DNA from: Primulina eburnea
Lineage: Eukaryota > Streptophyta > Magnoliopsida > Lamiales > Gesneriaceae
Direction of reading: 5' to 3'
DNA: 64,000 nt
Assembly: GCF_022965805.1 (NCBI RefSeq)
Contig: NC_133101.1
Span: forward strand, 17,269,054-17,333,053
The notes below the pieces were generated by a model. The model saw nothing but the letters and a program-made list of their open reading frames with translations. It ran no database searches and was not told where the DNA came from. A program made the translations under genes and the position numbers. Below are positions 22,136 through 33,762 of the stretch, piece after piece (the first letter of the stretch is position 1; every line of letters begins with the position of its first letter).

Positions 22136-23542
22136 TGAGCCTGTAACAAGAAAATTTGCAAAATTGGCATACCATGGACAATTTTTCACCTCAAACAACT
22201 GCTCATCTGGGAACCAATCATTAATCGCATCAGTTACACAATCATTACTGATAAATTCTAATCTAGACAAATGATCTGCAACCACATTCTCAACACCCTT
22301 CTTATCTTTTATCTCAAAATCAAATTCTTGCAATAATAAAATCCACCGAAGTAAGCGTGGCTTTGCATCTTTCTTTGCAAGTAAATATTTAAGTGCAGAG
22401 TGATCAGTAAACACAATTACTTTCGACAAAACAAGATAAGCATGAAACTTGTCAAGTGCAAACACTACTGCAAGTAACTCTTTTTCGGTGGTGGCAAAAT
22501 TCAATTGTGCTTCATCTAGAGTCCTACTTGCGTAGTATATGGTGTGAAATACCTTGTTTTGTCTTTGTCCGAGGACAGCACCCACCGCAGTATCGCTAGC
22601 ATCGCACATGATCTCGAAGGGTAGATCCCAATCCGGTGCCACCAAGACAGGAGCCGTCACTAAGCGCTCTTTCAACTTCTCGTATGCCTGCAAACAATCA
22701 GAATTGAAATCAAAAGGCACATCTTTCATGAGTAAAGAAGATAAAGGTTTTGCAATTTTAGAAAAATCTTTGATGAAGCGTCGGTAAAAACCGGCGTGGC
22801 CTAGAAAACTTCTAACTCCCTTTATGGACGCCGGAGGTGGTAACTTCTTGATGACTTCCACTTTCGCCTTGTCCACCTCTATCCCGTGCTCCGAAATCTT
22901 GTGCCCTAGGACAATGCCCTCTTGTACCATGAAATGGCACTTTTCCCAATTGAGCACCAAGTTGGTTTCCTCGCATCTCATCAACACCACCTGCAAGTTC
23001 TGCAAACAGTCATCAAAAGACGGTCCGAAAATAGAGAAGTCATCCATAAATATTTCAAGAAAAGTTTCTATCATATCATGGAATATAGCGGTCATGCAAC
23101 GTTGAAAGGTGGCGGGTGCATTACACAAACCAAAGGGCATTCTTCTAAAAGCAAAAGTGCCATAAGGACAAGTGAAAGTGGTTTTCTCTTGGTCCTTGGG
23201 CGCAATCATGATTTGGTTATACCCAGAATACCCATCTAGAAAACAATAAAACTCATGACCCGCTAACCTCTCAAGCATTTGATCAATAAAAGGGAGGGGA
23301 AAGTGGTCTTTTCGGGTGGCATCATTCAATTTCCTATAGTCAATGCATACACGCCATCCCGTGACAGTCCTGGTGGGTATTAGTTCATTCTTATCATTTG
23401 TAATCACAGTAATACCACCCTTCTTTGGCACACATTGAACAGGACTTACCCATGCACTATCAGATATAGGATAGATAATACCTGCATCGAGAAGCTTAAT
23501 CGTCTCAGCTTTCACTACCTCTTGCATCTTAGGATTCAATCT
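22121..23542 (-). pseudogene. pol: B pol: reverse transcriptase and RNase H
   Basis: RT motifs in order: [54 protein letters not shown] (first catalytic Asp), [16 protein letters not shown] and [10 protein letters not shown] (catalytic Asp pair). RNase H follows with [40 protein letters not shown] and ADHLSRL. The open frame starts right after a TGA at 23543-23545 and ends in the frameshift at about 22130, where the Gly-Ser-Pro-Pro segment leads into the integrase frame. Apart from these two lesions the domain looks complete. Confidence 0.92.
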
Positions 23543-26212
23543 TCACTGAGGTTGCACAAGAGGTGAGTACTTGTCTTCCATCAATATCTTGTGCATGCAG
23601 ACTGAGGGATTGATCCCTTTGATATCCGCCACCTTCCATGCAAATGCGCCCTTGTGCGCTTTTAGAACCTCCACTAGTTTGGCTTCCATCACATCTGTCA
23701 AAGCGGCAGAAATAATGACAGGTAATGTGGTATTCTCACCTAAGTAAACGTACTTGAGGTGTGGAGGCAACGGCTTTAGCTCAAGTGTGGGTGGCTCCTC
23801 GATGCTTGACCTTTGAGGGGTCAAATCTCTTCGTTCTCCTAGATCCTCCAGTCGCATCCTCATCGGCTTTCTCCATGGAAGGTTGGCATTCAAGTGTGCC
23901 ACGATTTCAGCTTTCTCTTCATCCAATTCCTCTTCTCCCAATTCAGTGGTGATAGTGGCCTCCACCGGGTCCCTAAAAGTATCCTGCACATAATGAGACA
24001 CAAGAGAGTCCAAAGCATCAATTCTAAAACAACTATCAGAATGCAGTGTGTGCTTAAGTGAATGAAAAACATCGAAAGTAATCTCATCCTCGCCCACTCT
24101 CAGTTTCAACTTCCCATCTTGCACATCAATCAGTGCCTTGCCAGTTGCAAGGAACGGTCTACCCAAAATCAGAGGCATCTCCGCATCCTCCTCCATATCA
24201 AGCACCACGAAGTCCGCAGGGAAAATGAATTTGTCCACTTTCACTAGCACATCCTCAATCACTCCGCGGGGGTACTTGACAGACCTGTCAGCCAGTTGTA
24301 AAGACATCCTCGTCGGCTTAGGCCCTCCTAATCCGAGTTTCCTGAAAACAGATAAGGGCATCAGATTAATACTTGCACCAAGATCACACAACGCTTTACG
24401 AAAAACAACATCACCAATCATGCAAGGGATAGAAAAACTCCCTGGGTCTTTTAGTTTCGGTGGGATTTTGTTTTGCACCAAAGCAGAGCAACTCTCAGTC
24501 AAGTTCACTGTCATGTGATCCTCCAATTTTCGCTTGTTAGCTAAGATGTCCTTCAAGAATTTGGCATAACTAGGCATTTGCATTAAAGCATCGACAAAGA
24601 GAATATTGATATGCAATTTTTTAAACACCTCAAGAAATTTACCGAATTTTGCATCTAGTTTTGCCTTTTTCAATGCTGCAGGGAAAGGCGGGGGGATAAC
24701 AATCTTAGGATGTGCCGTGGGTGCTGGTGTAGAGTTAGATGACTTACCTTTTGATGCCTCAGCATGCTCATCCGATACTTGGCTTTTCTCTTTCTCTCTA
24801 GGCTCCAAAATATTTCCACTCTTCAACTCAATGGCCTTCACTTGCTCTTTTGGATTAGTTTCGGTGTTGCTTGGCAAGGTGCCCGGCTCTCGATTTGCTA
24901 TCATCTTGGCCAATTGCCCAATCTGAGTTTCGAGCCCCTTAATCGACACATCTTGATTTTGAAGTCTAGTTTCAGTGGATGAAATAAACTTAGACATCAT
25001 TTGCTCCAAGTTGGACTTTTCTTCTCGAGGAGGATCGGATCTGTACATTGGTTGTTTGCCAGATTTTTGTCCTCCTTGCGGTCTAGTTTGACTGTTTTGA
25101 CCGCCCCATGAGAAGTTAGGATGTTGCCTCCACCCAGGATTGTATGTGTTCGAATAAGGGTCATGCCTTGGGCGGTTTTGGACTCCCACTTGATGCACAG
25201 GTGCTCCTTCGGGCACATAGAATGGATTGTCATCTTGACAGTCTTTCACATAGTGCTCACCCCCACATTTCTCACAGAATACCTCTTGAAAACGCATAGC
25301 CGTGCCACCCATGTTCAAGCCATCCAGTTTCCTGTTTAAAACATCAAGTTGTGCAGTAATAGCAGATAAATCAGTTACCTGGTGAATCCCTGCACTTTTC
25401 CGCTGATTGTTCCTGTCAGATTGAGGGTTATAACTGCTAGCAGCCATCTCCTCCAGTAGCTCATACCCTTCCTCAGCAGTTTTTCTCAATAGATTTCCAC
25501 AAGCAGCAGCATCTATCATAGTACGATTAGGAGTAAGCAAGCCATAATAGAAGGTTTGAACGACTAACCCAAGTGGCAACTCGTGATGTGGGCATCTTCG
25601 TAATAGATCTTTGAAACGCTCCCATGCCTCATATAGTGACTCTTGATCGAACTGAGCAAATGTTGTGATGTCTGCCCGCAGCTTCATGGTCTTCGATGGA
25701 GGAAAGTATTTGATAAGAAACGCTTTCGCCATGTCCTCCCATGTAGTGATCGAACCTACAGGTAAACAATTAAACCAAGCTTTAGCCTTATCACGCAAAG
25801 AGAAAGGAAATAAACGCAGTCTAACAGCATCATCAGAAACTCCATTAAATTTAAAAGTATCGCAAATCTCAAGAAAATCCGCGATGTGTGTGTTTGGATC
25901 GTCCACAGCACTTCCTCCGAATTGGACTGTGTTCTGAATCATCTGGATTATAGCTGGCTTGATTTCAAAGTGATTTGCCCGCACAATAGGTCTCACAATG
26001 CTAGGGCGTGCACCATCCAAAGAAGGCTGGGCATACTCTAACATTGGTATGCGGCGTGGCATCTCAATATGTCTCTCTTCACGGCGCTCCTCCTCATGCT
26101 CTTGCTCGTGTCTCTCCATCAGTTCCTTCAGTCTTTGCTGCTGTCTTCTCCTGCGAAAAGTTCTTTCAATTTCAGGGTCGAACTCAAGCTCCACGTCAAG
26201 TGACTTTGGCAT
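23543..26212 (-). CDS. gag: B gag-protease polyprotein, ended by a nonsense codon
   Basis: An 889-residue frame starting MPKSLDVELEF. It has an Arg/Glu-rich coiled N-terminus (residues 15-50) and the Athila gag core (LRLFPFSLRDKAKAWFNCLP, WEDMAKAFLIKYFPPSK, ESLYEAWERFKDLLRRCPHH, residues 100-220). One zinc knuckle, CEKCGGEHYVKDC, lies near residue 315. After a charged linker come the retropepsin-like protease (ALCDLGASINLMPLSVF near 610, LGRPFLATG) and the start of the RT leader. The last codons read VQPQ-stop at 23543 (TGA). Athila relatives have Arg (CGA) here, so a single C-to-T change probably cut a gag-pol frame. Gag forms the particle and binds RNA; protease cleaves the polyprotein. Confidence 0.92.
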   Translation of the reverse strand: MPKSLDVELEFDPEIERTFRRRRQQQRLKELMERHEQEHEEERREERHIEMPRRIPMLEYAQPSLDGARPSIVRPIVRANHFEIKPAIIQMIQNTVQFGGSAVDDPNTHIADFLEICDTFKFNGVSDDAVRLRLFPFSLRDKAKAWFNCLPVGSITTWEDMAKAFLIKYFPPSKTMKLRADITTFAQFDQESLYEAWERFKDLLRRCPHHELPLGLVVQTFYYGLLTPNRTMIDAAACGNLLRKTAEEGYELLEEMAASSYNPQSDRNNQRKSAGIHQVTDLSAITAQLDVLNRKLDGLNMGGTAMRFQEVFCEKCGGEHYVKDCQDDNPFYVPEGAPVHQVGVQNRPRHDPYSNTYNPGWRQHPNFSWGGQNSQTRPQGGQKSGKQPMYRSDPPREEKSNLEQMMSKFISSTETRLQNQDVSIKGLETQIGQLAKMIANREPGTLPSNTETNPKEQVKAIELKSGNILEPREKEKSQVSDEHAEASKGKSSNSTPAPTAHPKIVIPPPFPAALKKAKLDAKFGKFLEVFKKLHINILFVDALMQMPSYAKFLKDILANKRKLEDHMTVNLTESCSALVQNKIPPKLKDPGSFSIPCMIGDVVFRKALCDLGASINLMPLSVFRKLGLGGPKPTRMSLQLADRSVKYPRGVIEDVLVKVDKFIFPADFVVLDMEEDAEMPLILGRPFLATGKALIDVQDGKLKLRVGEDEITFDVFHSLKHTLHSDSCFRIDALDSLVSHYVQDTFRDPVEATITTELGEEELDEEKAEIVAHLNANLPWRKPMRMRLEDLGERRDLTPQRSSIEEPPTLELKPLPPHLKYVYLGENTTLPVIISAALTDVMEAKLVEVLKAHKGAFAWKVADIKGINPSVCMHKILMEDKYSPLVQPQ

Positions 26213-26311
26213 GCACTAGACAAGATACCTGGAATAAAATATGGAGTGTTAGCTCAATAAAAATAAAATACACTAAAGAAAATAACTAAAAATATAATTG
26301 TAGATTAACAG

Positions 26312-26329
26312 TCCCCGGCAACGGCGCCA
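26312..26329 (-). other. primer binding site of B (tRNA-Asp)
   Basis: The minus strand reads TGGCGCCGTTGCCGGGGA a few bases after the LTR end, the classical tRNA-Asp primer site of Athila/Tat elements. Confidence 0.95.
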
Positions 26330-26335
26330 AAAACT

Positions 26336-27815
26336 TGATCGAGCAAAACTTGCACAGTAAAATCCCCAATAAAAATATGATTTTGTATGCTCAAAATAAA
26401 TCGCAAGTGCACGATGTCAAGTTATAATATAGTGTACGTGAGTACGAGTATCGTTCCACTGAAGACTGTGTTTAACAATTATTATTTTAGTTATTAAAAC
26501 TTTAGCGACGAAATTTGATTGTTTGTTTTATGACTAATAAAATTCAAGAAAATTTAAATAAACAAGCTCAAAGATTAAATGATGAAATATGAATGCTAAA
26601 TCAATGGATTAAATTTCAAATGATAAAAGAATTTGTTAGGAATTCTGGTTCACCTACCCCTTATTAATTAATTAATTCGTTCGATTGTATTCTACGCTTC
26701 CGATAGGATTTCCTATTCAATTGAACACACTCTCTCGAGCTATGCCAAACTAATTCACTCAATGAAGTAATTAAATGCCTTTAATTATTTATCAAGAATG
26801 AATCGCATTTCGATTTATGAAACCCCCTAGTTTTCGACCCTAAGGACTATGACTATCGGCACGTATCCAATTTCATATATCTATGTAAATTGTAGATCCG
26901 CGAATTATACCACTCGATCCTATCACTAGTTATTCTCTCGAACTCACTCGGGATACAAAATTTTCGTTAAAGTTAGCTACGCTCAACGACACAATGAAAA
27001 TCGTAGAATAATCAAGAATAAATCACAAATCGAAATATAAATGAACTAGATCAAAGTTTGGGGTAGGATCCCCTTTACTCCCAACAAATATGAAAGTTAG
27101 CTACTAGAATTCATAATTAAAATAAGCAAAACAATGTTTAAACAAAGGAAAATAAACTAGAAATACTAGGCGTGACGAAATCTGCGAAGAACGATGCCCG
27201 GAAACCGTCGAATCTTCAATCCAAGTGCAAAAGCTCTCCAAAATCCTTTGTGGCTCTGAAAATCTGTCTGAATGAATGCCCAAAATTCGTGCCATCCCCT
27301 TTCCATAGCAACCACCATCCAAATTAAGGTAAGAAATCGCGAATGAAACTTTCCAAAAATAAGCGGCGCTCGGGCGGTAGAGAAGTACCGCTCGAGCGCC
27401 AAGTTTCTGTAATGTTGCTCGGCTGGAGCGGCATTCGCGCTCGGGCGGTAGAAAATCACCGCCCGAGCGCCAAATCTCTGTCTCGGCACTTCGTCTTCTC
27501 GCGCCCGGGCGGTAGAAATGTACTGCTCGGGCGCCAACCTTCTGTACTGTTTTTCAGTTTTTTCACTTCTCGCGCCCGGGCGGTAGAAATGTACCGCTCG
27601 GGCGCCAAGTTTCTGTCCAACTTCTTCAGTTTATTCACTTTGCTATATTTTCCGTTTTCCGACCATTTTTCCTGCAGATTCATCACACACAAGTGAGACA
27701 TGATAAAATGCAAATAATTACTATAAAATGAACAAAATGTAAATGAAATGCATGCATGCACAATGTAAACACAACTAAAACTAATGCAATAAACACGTAA
27801 AAACACCACTTATCA
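26336..27815 (-). repeat. 5' LTR of B (1480 bp)
   Basis: Same length and ends as the 3' LTR, with about 11 substitutions and no indel seen. On its inner side is the tRNA-Asp site; on its outer side is ATTGC (27816-27820). Confidence 0.95.
27365..27605 (-). promoter_or_regulatory. four-unit GC hairpin array in the B 5' LTR
   Basis: Same four stem-loops as at 17489-17729 (offset 9876 bp), with one stem base changed (TACTGCTCGG near 27523). This is the copy that would drive the element. On the minus strand the last unit is followed by GCTTATTTTTGG as the nearest TATA-like sequence. Confidence 0.78.
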
Positions 27816-27820
27816 ATTGC
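27816..27820 (+). other. target-site duplication ATTGC, right copy
   Basis: Partner of 16455-16459; the A2 integrase resumes directly after it. Confidence 0.95.
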
Positions 27821-28945
27821 CAGCAGGTGAAGGCAGAAAGAAAGAAGCCCGGAGGTTTACTCCAGAGTTTGTCTATTCCTGAATGGAAATGGGATCACAT
27901 TTCCATGGATTTCGTGACGAATTTACCTCGATCTTCGCGGGGCTGTGACGCGATTTGGGTTGTGATAGACAGATTGACCAAATCAGTGTGCTTTATTCCA
28001 TACAGAATGACCTATCGACACGATCAGATGGCAGAGTTGTATGTCAGAGAGGTCGTCAGATTGCACGATGTACCGAAGTCAATCGTATCAGATCGTGATC
28101 CACGATTCACTTCTCACTTTTGGCACAGCCTGCAGCAGGCTCTAGGTACGACTTTACACCTGAGCACTGCTTATCATCCTCAGACGGACGGACAGTCAGA
28201 GCGGACTATCCAGACTTTAGAGGACATGCTGAGAGCTGTAGTACTAGACTTTGGTACTAGTTGGCAAGATTCATTGCCGTTGTGTGAGTTTTCATACAAC
28301 AACAGCTATCAGACTAGCATTGAGATGGCACCGTTCGAAGCTTTATACGGGAAAAAGTGCAGATCTCCGTTGTACTGGGATGAGATCTCTGAGGTACCAG
28401 AGTTGGGGCCTGATATGATTCGTGAGATGATCGAGAAAGTGAAGATCATTCAAAAGAGAATGAAGACGGCACAGGATAGGCAAGCGAAATACGCCAATAT
28501 CAGACGCAGACCGTTGGTATTTGAGCAGGGAGACAGATTATTTTTGAAGATTTCACCTTTCAGAGGCGTTGTCAGATTTGGCAAGCGTGAGAAGTTGTCT
28601 CCTAGATACGTCGGTCCATATGAGATACTTGAGAAGATTGGCGATCGAGCTTACAGACTTGCTCTTCCTCCCTCATTGTCCGGTATACATGACGTTTTTC
28701 ATGTATCGATGTTGCGCAGATACATGCCGGATGATTCTCATGTCATTCAGCCTGACGAAACCGAGTTAGATCAGACCTTGAGCTATGTTGAAAGACCGAT
28801 ACAGATTCTTGATCGGAAGGAGAGACAGCTTAGAACCAAGATCATTCCGCTTGTAAAGGTTCAATGGAGTCGTCATGGCATTGAGGAAGAAACTTGGGAG
28901 ACAGAGTCTGAGATGAGACAGAAACATCCCGAGCTATTCATATGA
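27821..28945 (+). pseudogene. pol: A2 pol: integrase core to chromodomain-like C-terminus
   Basis: This continues the gene broken at 16459. The catalytic triad region is complete: [14 protein letters not shown] (Asp), [14 protein letters not shown] (Asp) and [14 protein letters not shown] (Glu). The GPY/F module follows (PRYVGPYEILEKIGDRAYRL), then the Tekay-type tail ending VQWSRHGIEEETWETES and HPELFI. The frame is open to its natural stop. It keeps GAG (Glu) in ISEVPE, where all minus-strand copies in this locus have TAG. Confidence 0.93.
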
Positions 28946-29033
28946 TGTGAGTCTTCCTTTCAATTTTGATTATACTGTGTTGTATATACTTGCATGATTA
29001 TTTGTTTACGAGTTCGAGGACGAACTCCTGTCT

Positions 29034-29047
29034 AAGAGGGGGAGAAA
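29034..29047 (+). other. polypurine tract of A2
   Basis: AAGAGGGGGAGAAA, directly before TGTAAGG. Confidence 0.9.
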
Positions 29048-29594
29048 TGTAAGGCTCGAGAATTATCAACTGGCATTGATGTTAGACTTGTAAAGGTAAG
29101 AATGCATGACATTTAAATAAGAATTGTGAAGCTGGGCCGAAGCCACACCGCACCCGCGGTACAGGAAGGACCGCACCAGCGGTGCATTGAGAGGAAATTA
29201 GTGGATTTGTGTGAAGCAAGACCGCACCCGCGGTGGTGAGACCGCACCCGCGGTCATGCAGGGACCGCACCCGCGGTCTAGGTGCTGCACTTTTAGATGA
29301 ACTCGCCGTGAGCACAGCGCACCCGCGCTCTTGAGCCACCGCACCCGCGGTGCTGCATGCGAAATGCCACCTTTGATTTTTATGTTGACACTTGGCATGA
29401 TATATATATACTTTGAAATGACACCTCATTGTTTCATTCAGAAACAAGAACCGAGCTCCTCCTCCAAAGAATCCCCAAGCTTCAAGGTAGATTAGAACAT
29501 TAGTTTTGAAAGATTGGTGCATCCGATTTTGAATCCGAGTAGAGATTACCGATCCTTGCATCATTGGCTACAAAAGGAAGTAAGTTTCTTGCAG
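29048..29594 (+). repeat. truncated 3' LTR of A2 (547 bp)
   Basis: Begins TGTAAGGCTCGAG and matches the 5' LTR through the GC array (fewer units than at 11118), the TATA run and TACAAAAGGAAGTAAGTTTC. It stops after CTTGCAG at 29594 and passes into gag of another copy. The remaining 1.2 kb of the LTR is missing. Confidence 0.9.
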
Positions 29595-29599
29595 AGGAC

Positions 29600-31814
29600 T
29601 GCAGTGGAGTGCGAGAGCTGGCTTGATGATATCGAGATGTTGTTTGAGTCTTTAGCATATACTGATGAGCGACGTGTGAAATTGATAGGGCATCAGATGC
29701 AAGAGGTTGCCAAGAGCTGGTGGTTGACTACGAAGAGAGCTTTGGAGCACCGAGGTATTGATATCACGTGGAAAGTCTTCAAGGATGAGTTCTATCAGCG
29801 CTTCTTCCCCGTCTCCTACCAAAAAGATAAAGGAGCTGAATTTGCGAATCTGAGGCAGGGACAGTGGAACATCGAGGAGTATGTTGCTAAATTTTCTGCA
29901 TTGCTTCGATTTGCACCGCATGTAGCAGGGAACGACGAGGCAGTGGCCGATCAGTTCATCAACGGAATGAACCCAGATGTCTTTACTTTGGTGAATACGG
30001 GACGGCCTAATACTTTTTCAGAGGCACTGAACAGAGCGAAGGGAGCAGAGGCTGGCTTGATCATACAGCGAGGGGCTTCCTACGGTGTTCAGGGGCAGAG
30101 ACCGCCACAGCCTACCGCCGTTCAGTTTCAACCACCTCCACCTCGCTTCGATATTGGATCTAGTAGTAGTGGCAAGAAGGAATTTTTGAAAGCTAAGGGC
30201 AAGCAGTTTAAGAAATCCGGGAGTAGTTCATCGAGTTCGAGTGGATCTCGACAGAGAGGTCAGGGTTCAGATTACAGTGGCGTATACTGTAGTTCGTGCA
30301 GAGGGCGACATGCCACGGAGCAGTGTCAAGGAGTTATGGGACGCTGCAACATCTGTAGGCAAACGGGACACTTTGCCCGAGTTTGTCCCCAGAGAGGTGC
30401 ACAACGATTCCAGAGTACAGGGTCATCAGCACCAGTGCCACAGATGGAGGGACAGGCATCCTCTGTACACTCCTTTCAGCCACCATCTACACAGACCCAG
30501 CAGAGACCAGGAGATAGTCAGACAGTGAGTCAACCTCCCAGATAGCAGGCTAGGGTGTTTGCGCTGATAGAGGAGCAGGCGCAGGAGGCACCAGATGATG
30601 TCATTGCAGGTAGCTGTTTTCTTTGCGGTTATCCTGCATATGTGTTGATAGACACAGGTGCATCCCATACATTTATATCTGAACATTTTGCATTGAGACA
30701 TTCATTGCCTGTTGAGTCTTTGTCGACGGTAGTGTCTATAGCTTCTCCGTTGGGAAGTGGTTTAATATCTGTGACTACTGTTAGACACTGTATGCTTTAG
30801 TTTGAGGGGCATGAGATTGATTTAGACTGTGTAGTACTTGGTTTAGCTGATTTTGACTGTATAGTTGGCATAGACATGTTGACCAAGTACAGGGCCACTG
30901 TAGATTGTTTCCACAAGATTGTCAGATTCAGACCTGACATGATAGATGAGTGGAAATTCTACGGCAAGGGTTCCAGATCTCGGATTCCCTTAGTATCTGC
31001 TCTGACTATGAGTAGACTGCTTCAGAGAGGAGCAGAGGGCTTTCTTATATATTCAGTAGATCTACTGAAGTCGAGCCCAGCATTGGCAGATCTGCCAGTG
31101 GTTTGCGAGTTTGCAGATGTATTCCCAGATGAGATTCCAGGGTTGCCTCCGGTTCGAGAGGTAGATTTTAGCATAGATCTTGTGCCAGGCAGTGTTCCTA
31201 TTTCGAGAGCTCCGTATAGGATGGCGCCTATCGAACTGAAAGAATTAAAAGCACAGTTGGAAGATCTTTTGTCCAAGGGATATATCAGACCCAGTGTATC
31301 TCCTTGGGGTGCTCCGGTGCTTTTCGTTAGAAAGAAAGATGGTTTGATGCGACTGTGTATTGATTACAGACAATTGAACAAGGCAACAGTAAAGAACAAG
31401 TATCCTTTGCCTCGCATCGACGACTTATTTGACCAGTTAAAGGGGTCTTCGGTTTACTCGAAGATTGATTTGAGATCAAGGGTATCATCAGCTCAGAGTT
31501 AGAGACGTTGATATTCCGAAGACTGCATTTCGGACCAGGTATGGGCACTACGAGTTTATCGTTATGCCTTTTGGTTTAACGAATGCACCTGCGGTGTTTA
31601 TGAGTTTGATGAACCGCATTTTTCAGAGATATTTAGATGATTTGTGATTGTGTTTATTGATGATATTTTGGTATATTCGAAGAATTTGATTGAGCATGCA
31701 GAGCATCTGACAATTGTATTGTAGACTTTGAGAAAAGAGCAATTGTATGCTAAACTGTCCAAGTGCGAATTTTGGCTGAGACAGGTTGTCTTCTTGGGTC
31801 ACATTATATCTGGA
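29600..31814 (+). pseudogene. gag-pol: A3: gag-protease-RT fragment, both ends truncated
   Basis: Starts in mid gag ([15 protein letters not shown]) and runs through both zinc knuckles ([13 protein letters not shown] and CNICRQTGHFARVC), the protease ([10 protein letters not shown]) and RT up to GHIISG. Damage: TAG at about 30543 (other copies have CAA), TAG at about 30798 (CAG elsewhere), an extra base at about 31480, a lost T at about 31642, and TAG at about 31723 (AAG elsewhere). It ends abruptly at 31814. RNase H, integrase and an LTR of its own are missing, so it is a rearrangement product, not a full insertion. Confidence 0.9.
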
Positions 31815-32065
31815 AAGTTGCATCGGGACAGGGAAATTACTTTAAAACTTACCTCGCCTAAGGATTAGAACCAGGGTTCGCCCCCCGCAGATCTAGAGAA
31901 AGCTTTTTGACTTCCTGCTGATCGGGAGATGGAACTTAGTCCTTAGTCCTTGTTAGGAGTCCCTTGAACCCGTGATAAAGATGTGAGACTGCTATGAAAG
32001 ACCAGACGTGGACAGATATACTAGGTCTTTACCAGTGGAAGAATTTAGAGCTAGAGCAAGTGTGG
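31815..32065. other. 251-bp stretch of unknown origin
   Basis: This sequence, starting AAGTTGCATCGGGACAGGG, is not repeated elsewhere in the window. It is less AT-rich than the surrounding noncoding DNA and has no useful ORF. It lies exactly between two truncated family A pieces. It could be filler captured during break repair, perhaps from an organelle or another genomic site. Confidence 0.5.
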
Positions 32066-32296
32066 GACCGCGGGTGCGGTCTCACCACCGTGGGTGCGGT
32101 CTTGCTTGCACCGCGGGTGCGGTCTTGCTTTGCACAAATCCACTAATTTCCTCTCAATGCACCGCTGGTGCGGTCCTTCCTGTACCGCGGGTGCGGTGTG
32201 GCTTCGGCCCAGCTTCACAATTCTGATTTAAATGTCATGCATTCTTACCTTTACAAGTCTAACATCAATGCCAGTTGATAATTCTCGAGCCTTACA
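32066..32296 (-). repeat. LTR fragment of A4 (U3 start)
   Basis: On the minus strand it begins TGTAAGG (32296), next to the polypurine tract (32297-32310), and runs into the GC array before breaking off at 32066. It is the remnant of the A4 3' LTR. Confidence 0.85.
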
Positions 32297-32398
32297 TTTC
32301 TCCCCCTCTTAGACAGGAGTTCGTCCTCGAACTCGTAAACAAATAATCATGCAAGTATATACAACACAGTATAATCAAAATTGAAAGGAAGACTCACA

Positions 32399-33762
32399 TC
32401 ATATGAATAGCTCGGGATGTTTCTGTCTCATCTCAGACTCTGTCTCCCAAGTTGCTTCCTCAATGCCATGACGACTCCATTGAACCTTTACAAGCGGAAT
32501 GATCTTGGTTCTAAGCTGTCTCTCCTTCCGATCAAGAATCTGTATCGGTCTTTCAACATAGCTCAAGGTCTGATATAACTCGGTTTCGTCAGGCTGAATG
32601 ACATGAGAATCATCCGGCATGTATCTGCGCAACATCGATACATGAAAAACGTCATGTATACCGGACAATGAGGGAGGAAGAGCAAGTCTGTAAGCTCGAT
32701 CGCCAATCTTCTCAAGTATCTCATATGGACCGACGTATCTAGGAGACAACTTCCCACGCTTGCCAAATCTGACAACGCCTCTGAACGGTGAAATCTTCAA
32801 AAATACTCTGTCTCCCTGCTCAAATACCAACGGTCTGCGTCTGATATTGGCGTATTTCGCTTGCCTATCCTGTGCCGTCTTCATGCTCTTTTGAATGATC
32901 TTCACTTTCTCGATCATCTCACGAATCATATCAGGCCCCAACTCTGGTACCTAAGAGATCTCATCCCAGTACAACGGAGATCTGCACTTTTTCCCGTATA
33001 AAGCTTCGAACGGTGCCATCTCAATACTAGTCTGATAGCTGTTGTTGTATGAAAACTCACACAACGGCAATGAATCTTGCCAACTAGTACCAAAGTCTAG
33101 TATTACAGCTCTCAGCATGTCCTCCAAAGTCTAGATAGTCCGCTCTGACTGTCCGTCCGTCTGATGATGATAAGCAGTGCTCAGGTGTAAAGTCGTACCC
33201 AAAGCCTGCTGCAAGCTGTGCCAAAAGTGAGAAGTAAATCGTGGATCACGATCTGATACGATCGACTTCGGCACACCGTGTAATCTGACGACCTCTCTGA
33301 CATACAATTCTGCCATCTGATCGTGTCGATAGGTCATTCTGTACGGAATAAAGCACGCTGATTTGGTCAGTCTGTCTATCACAACCCAAATCGCGTCACA
33401 GCCCCGCGAAGATCGAGGTAACTTCGTCACGAAATCCATGGAAATGTGATCCCATTTCCATTCAGGAATAGACAAACTCTGGAGTAAACCTCCGGGCTTC
33501 TTTCTTTCTGCCTTCACCTACTGGCAATTCAAACACTTAGACACAAATTTTGCAATATCTGTCTTCATCTGCTTCCACCAGAATTGCGTCTTCAAATCAT
33601 TGTACATCTTTCTTCCACCAGGATGAATGCTGAACCGACTACAGTGTGCCTCTGACATGATCTGTCGTCTCAGATCTGAAATCTCTGGCACTACTAAGCG
33701 GTTATTCACATACAGAACAAAATCTCTAACCTGATACTCTGATATATGACCAGCTCTGATAC
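32399..33762 (-). pseudogene. pol: A4: integrase-only internal region
   Basis: On the minus strand the leader jumps from the primer site straight into the linker before integrase ([22 protein letters not shown]). The HHCC segment ([11 protein letters not shown] ... CLNCQ), the catalytic core and the C-terminal tail to HPELFI follow. Gag, protease, RT and RNase H are absent. Stops: TAG at about 33518 (CLNCQ-stop), TAG at about 33133 and TAG at 32951-32953 (EIS-stop-VPE). The Glu region reads AYHHQTDGQ, the variant of all minus-strand copies. It is a non-autonomous, dead copy. Confidence 0.9.

Larger units (their letters stand above)
16460..27815 (-). mobile_element. B: nearly intact Athila-like Ty3/gypsy element, 11,356 bp
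   Basis: Both LTRs are 1480 bp and are bounded by a perfect 5-bp duplication. Minus-strand order: 5' LTR, tRNA-Asp primer site, gag-protease, RT-RNase H, integrase, a GC-dyad array, a second ORF, a long 3' untranslated stretch, polypurine tract and 3' LTR. The gag type, the tRNA-Asp primer and the extra ORF after pol are characteristic of the Athila lineage. By eye the LTRs differ at about 11 sites (0.7%), so the insertion is recent. Only one nonsense codon and one homopolymer frameshift break pol. Confidence 0.95.

Noticed and set aside
29575..29600. LTR/gag junction as a splice product captured by reverse transcription
   Set aside because: GTAAGT and TTGCAG are both still present at the junction, so no intron was removed; a deletion or template switch is simpler.
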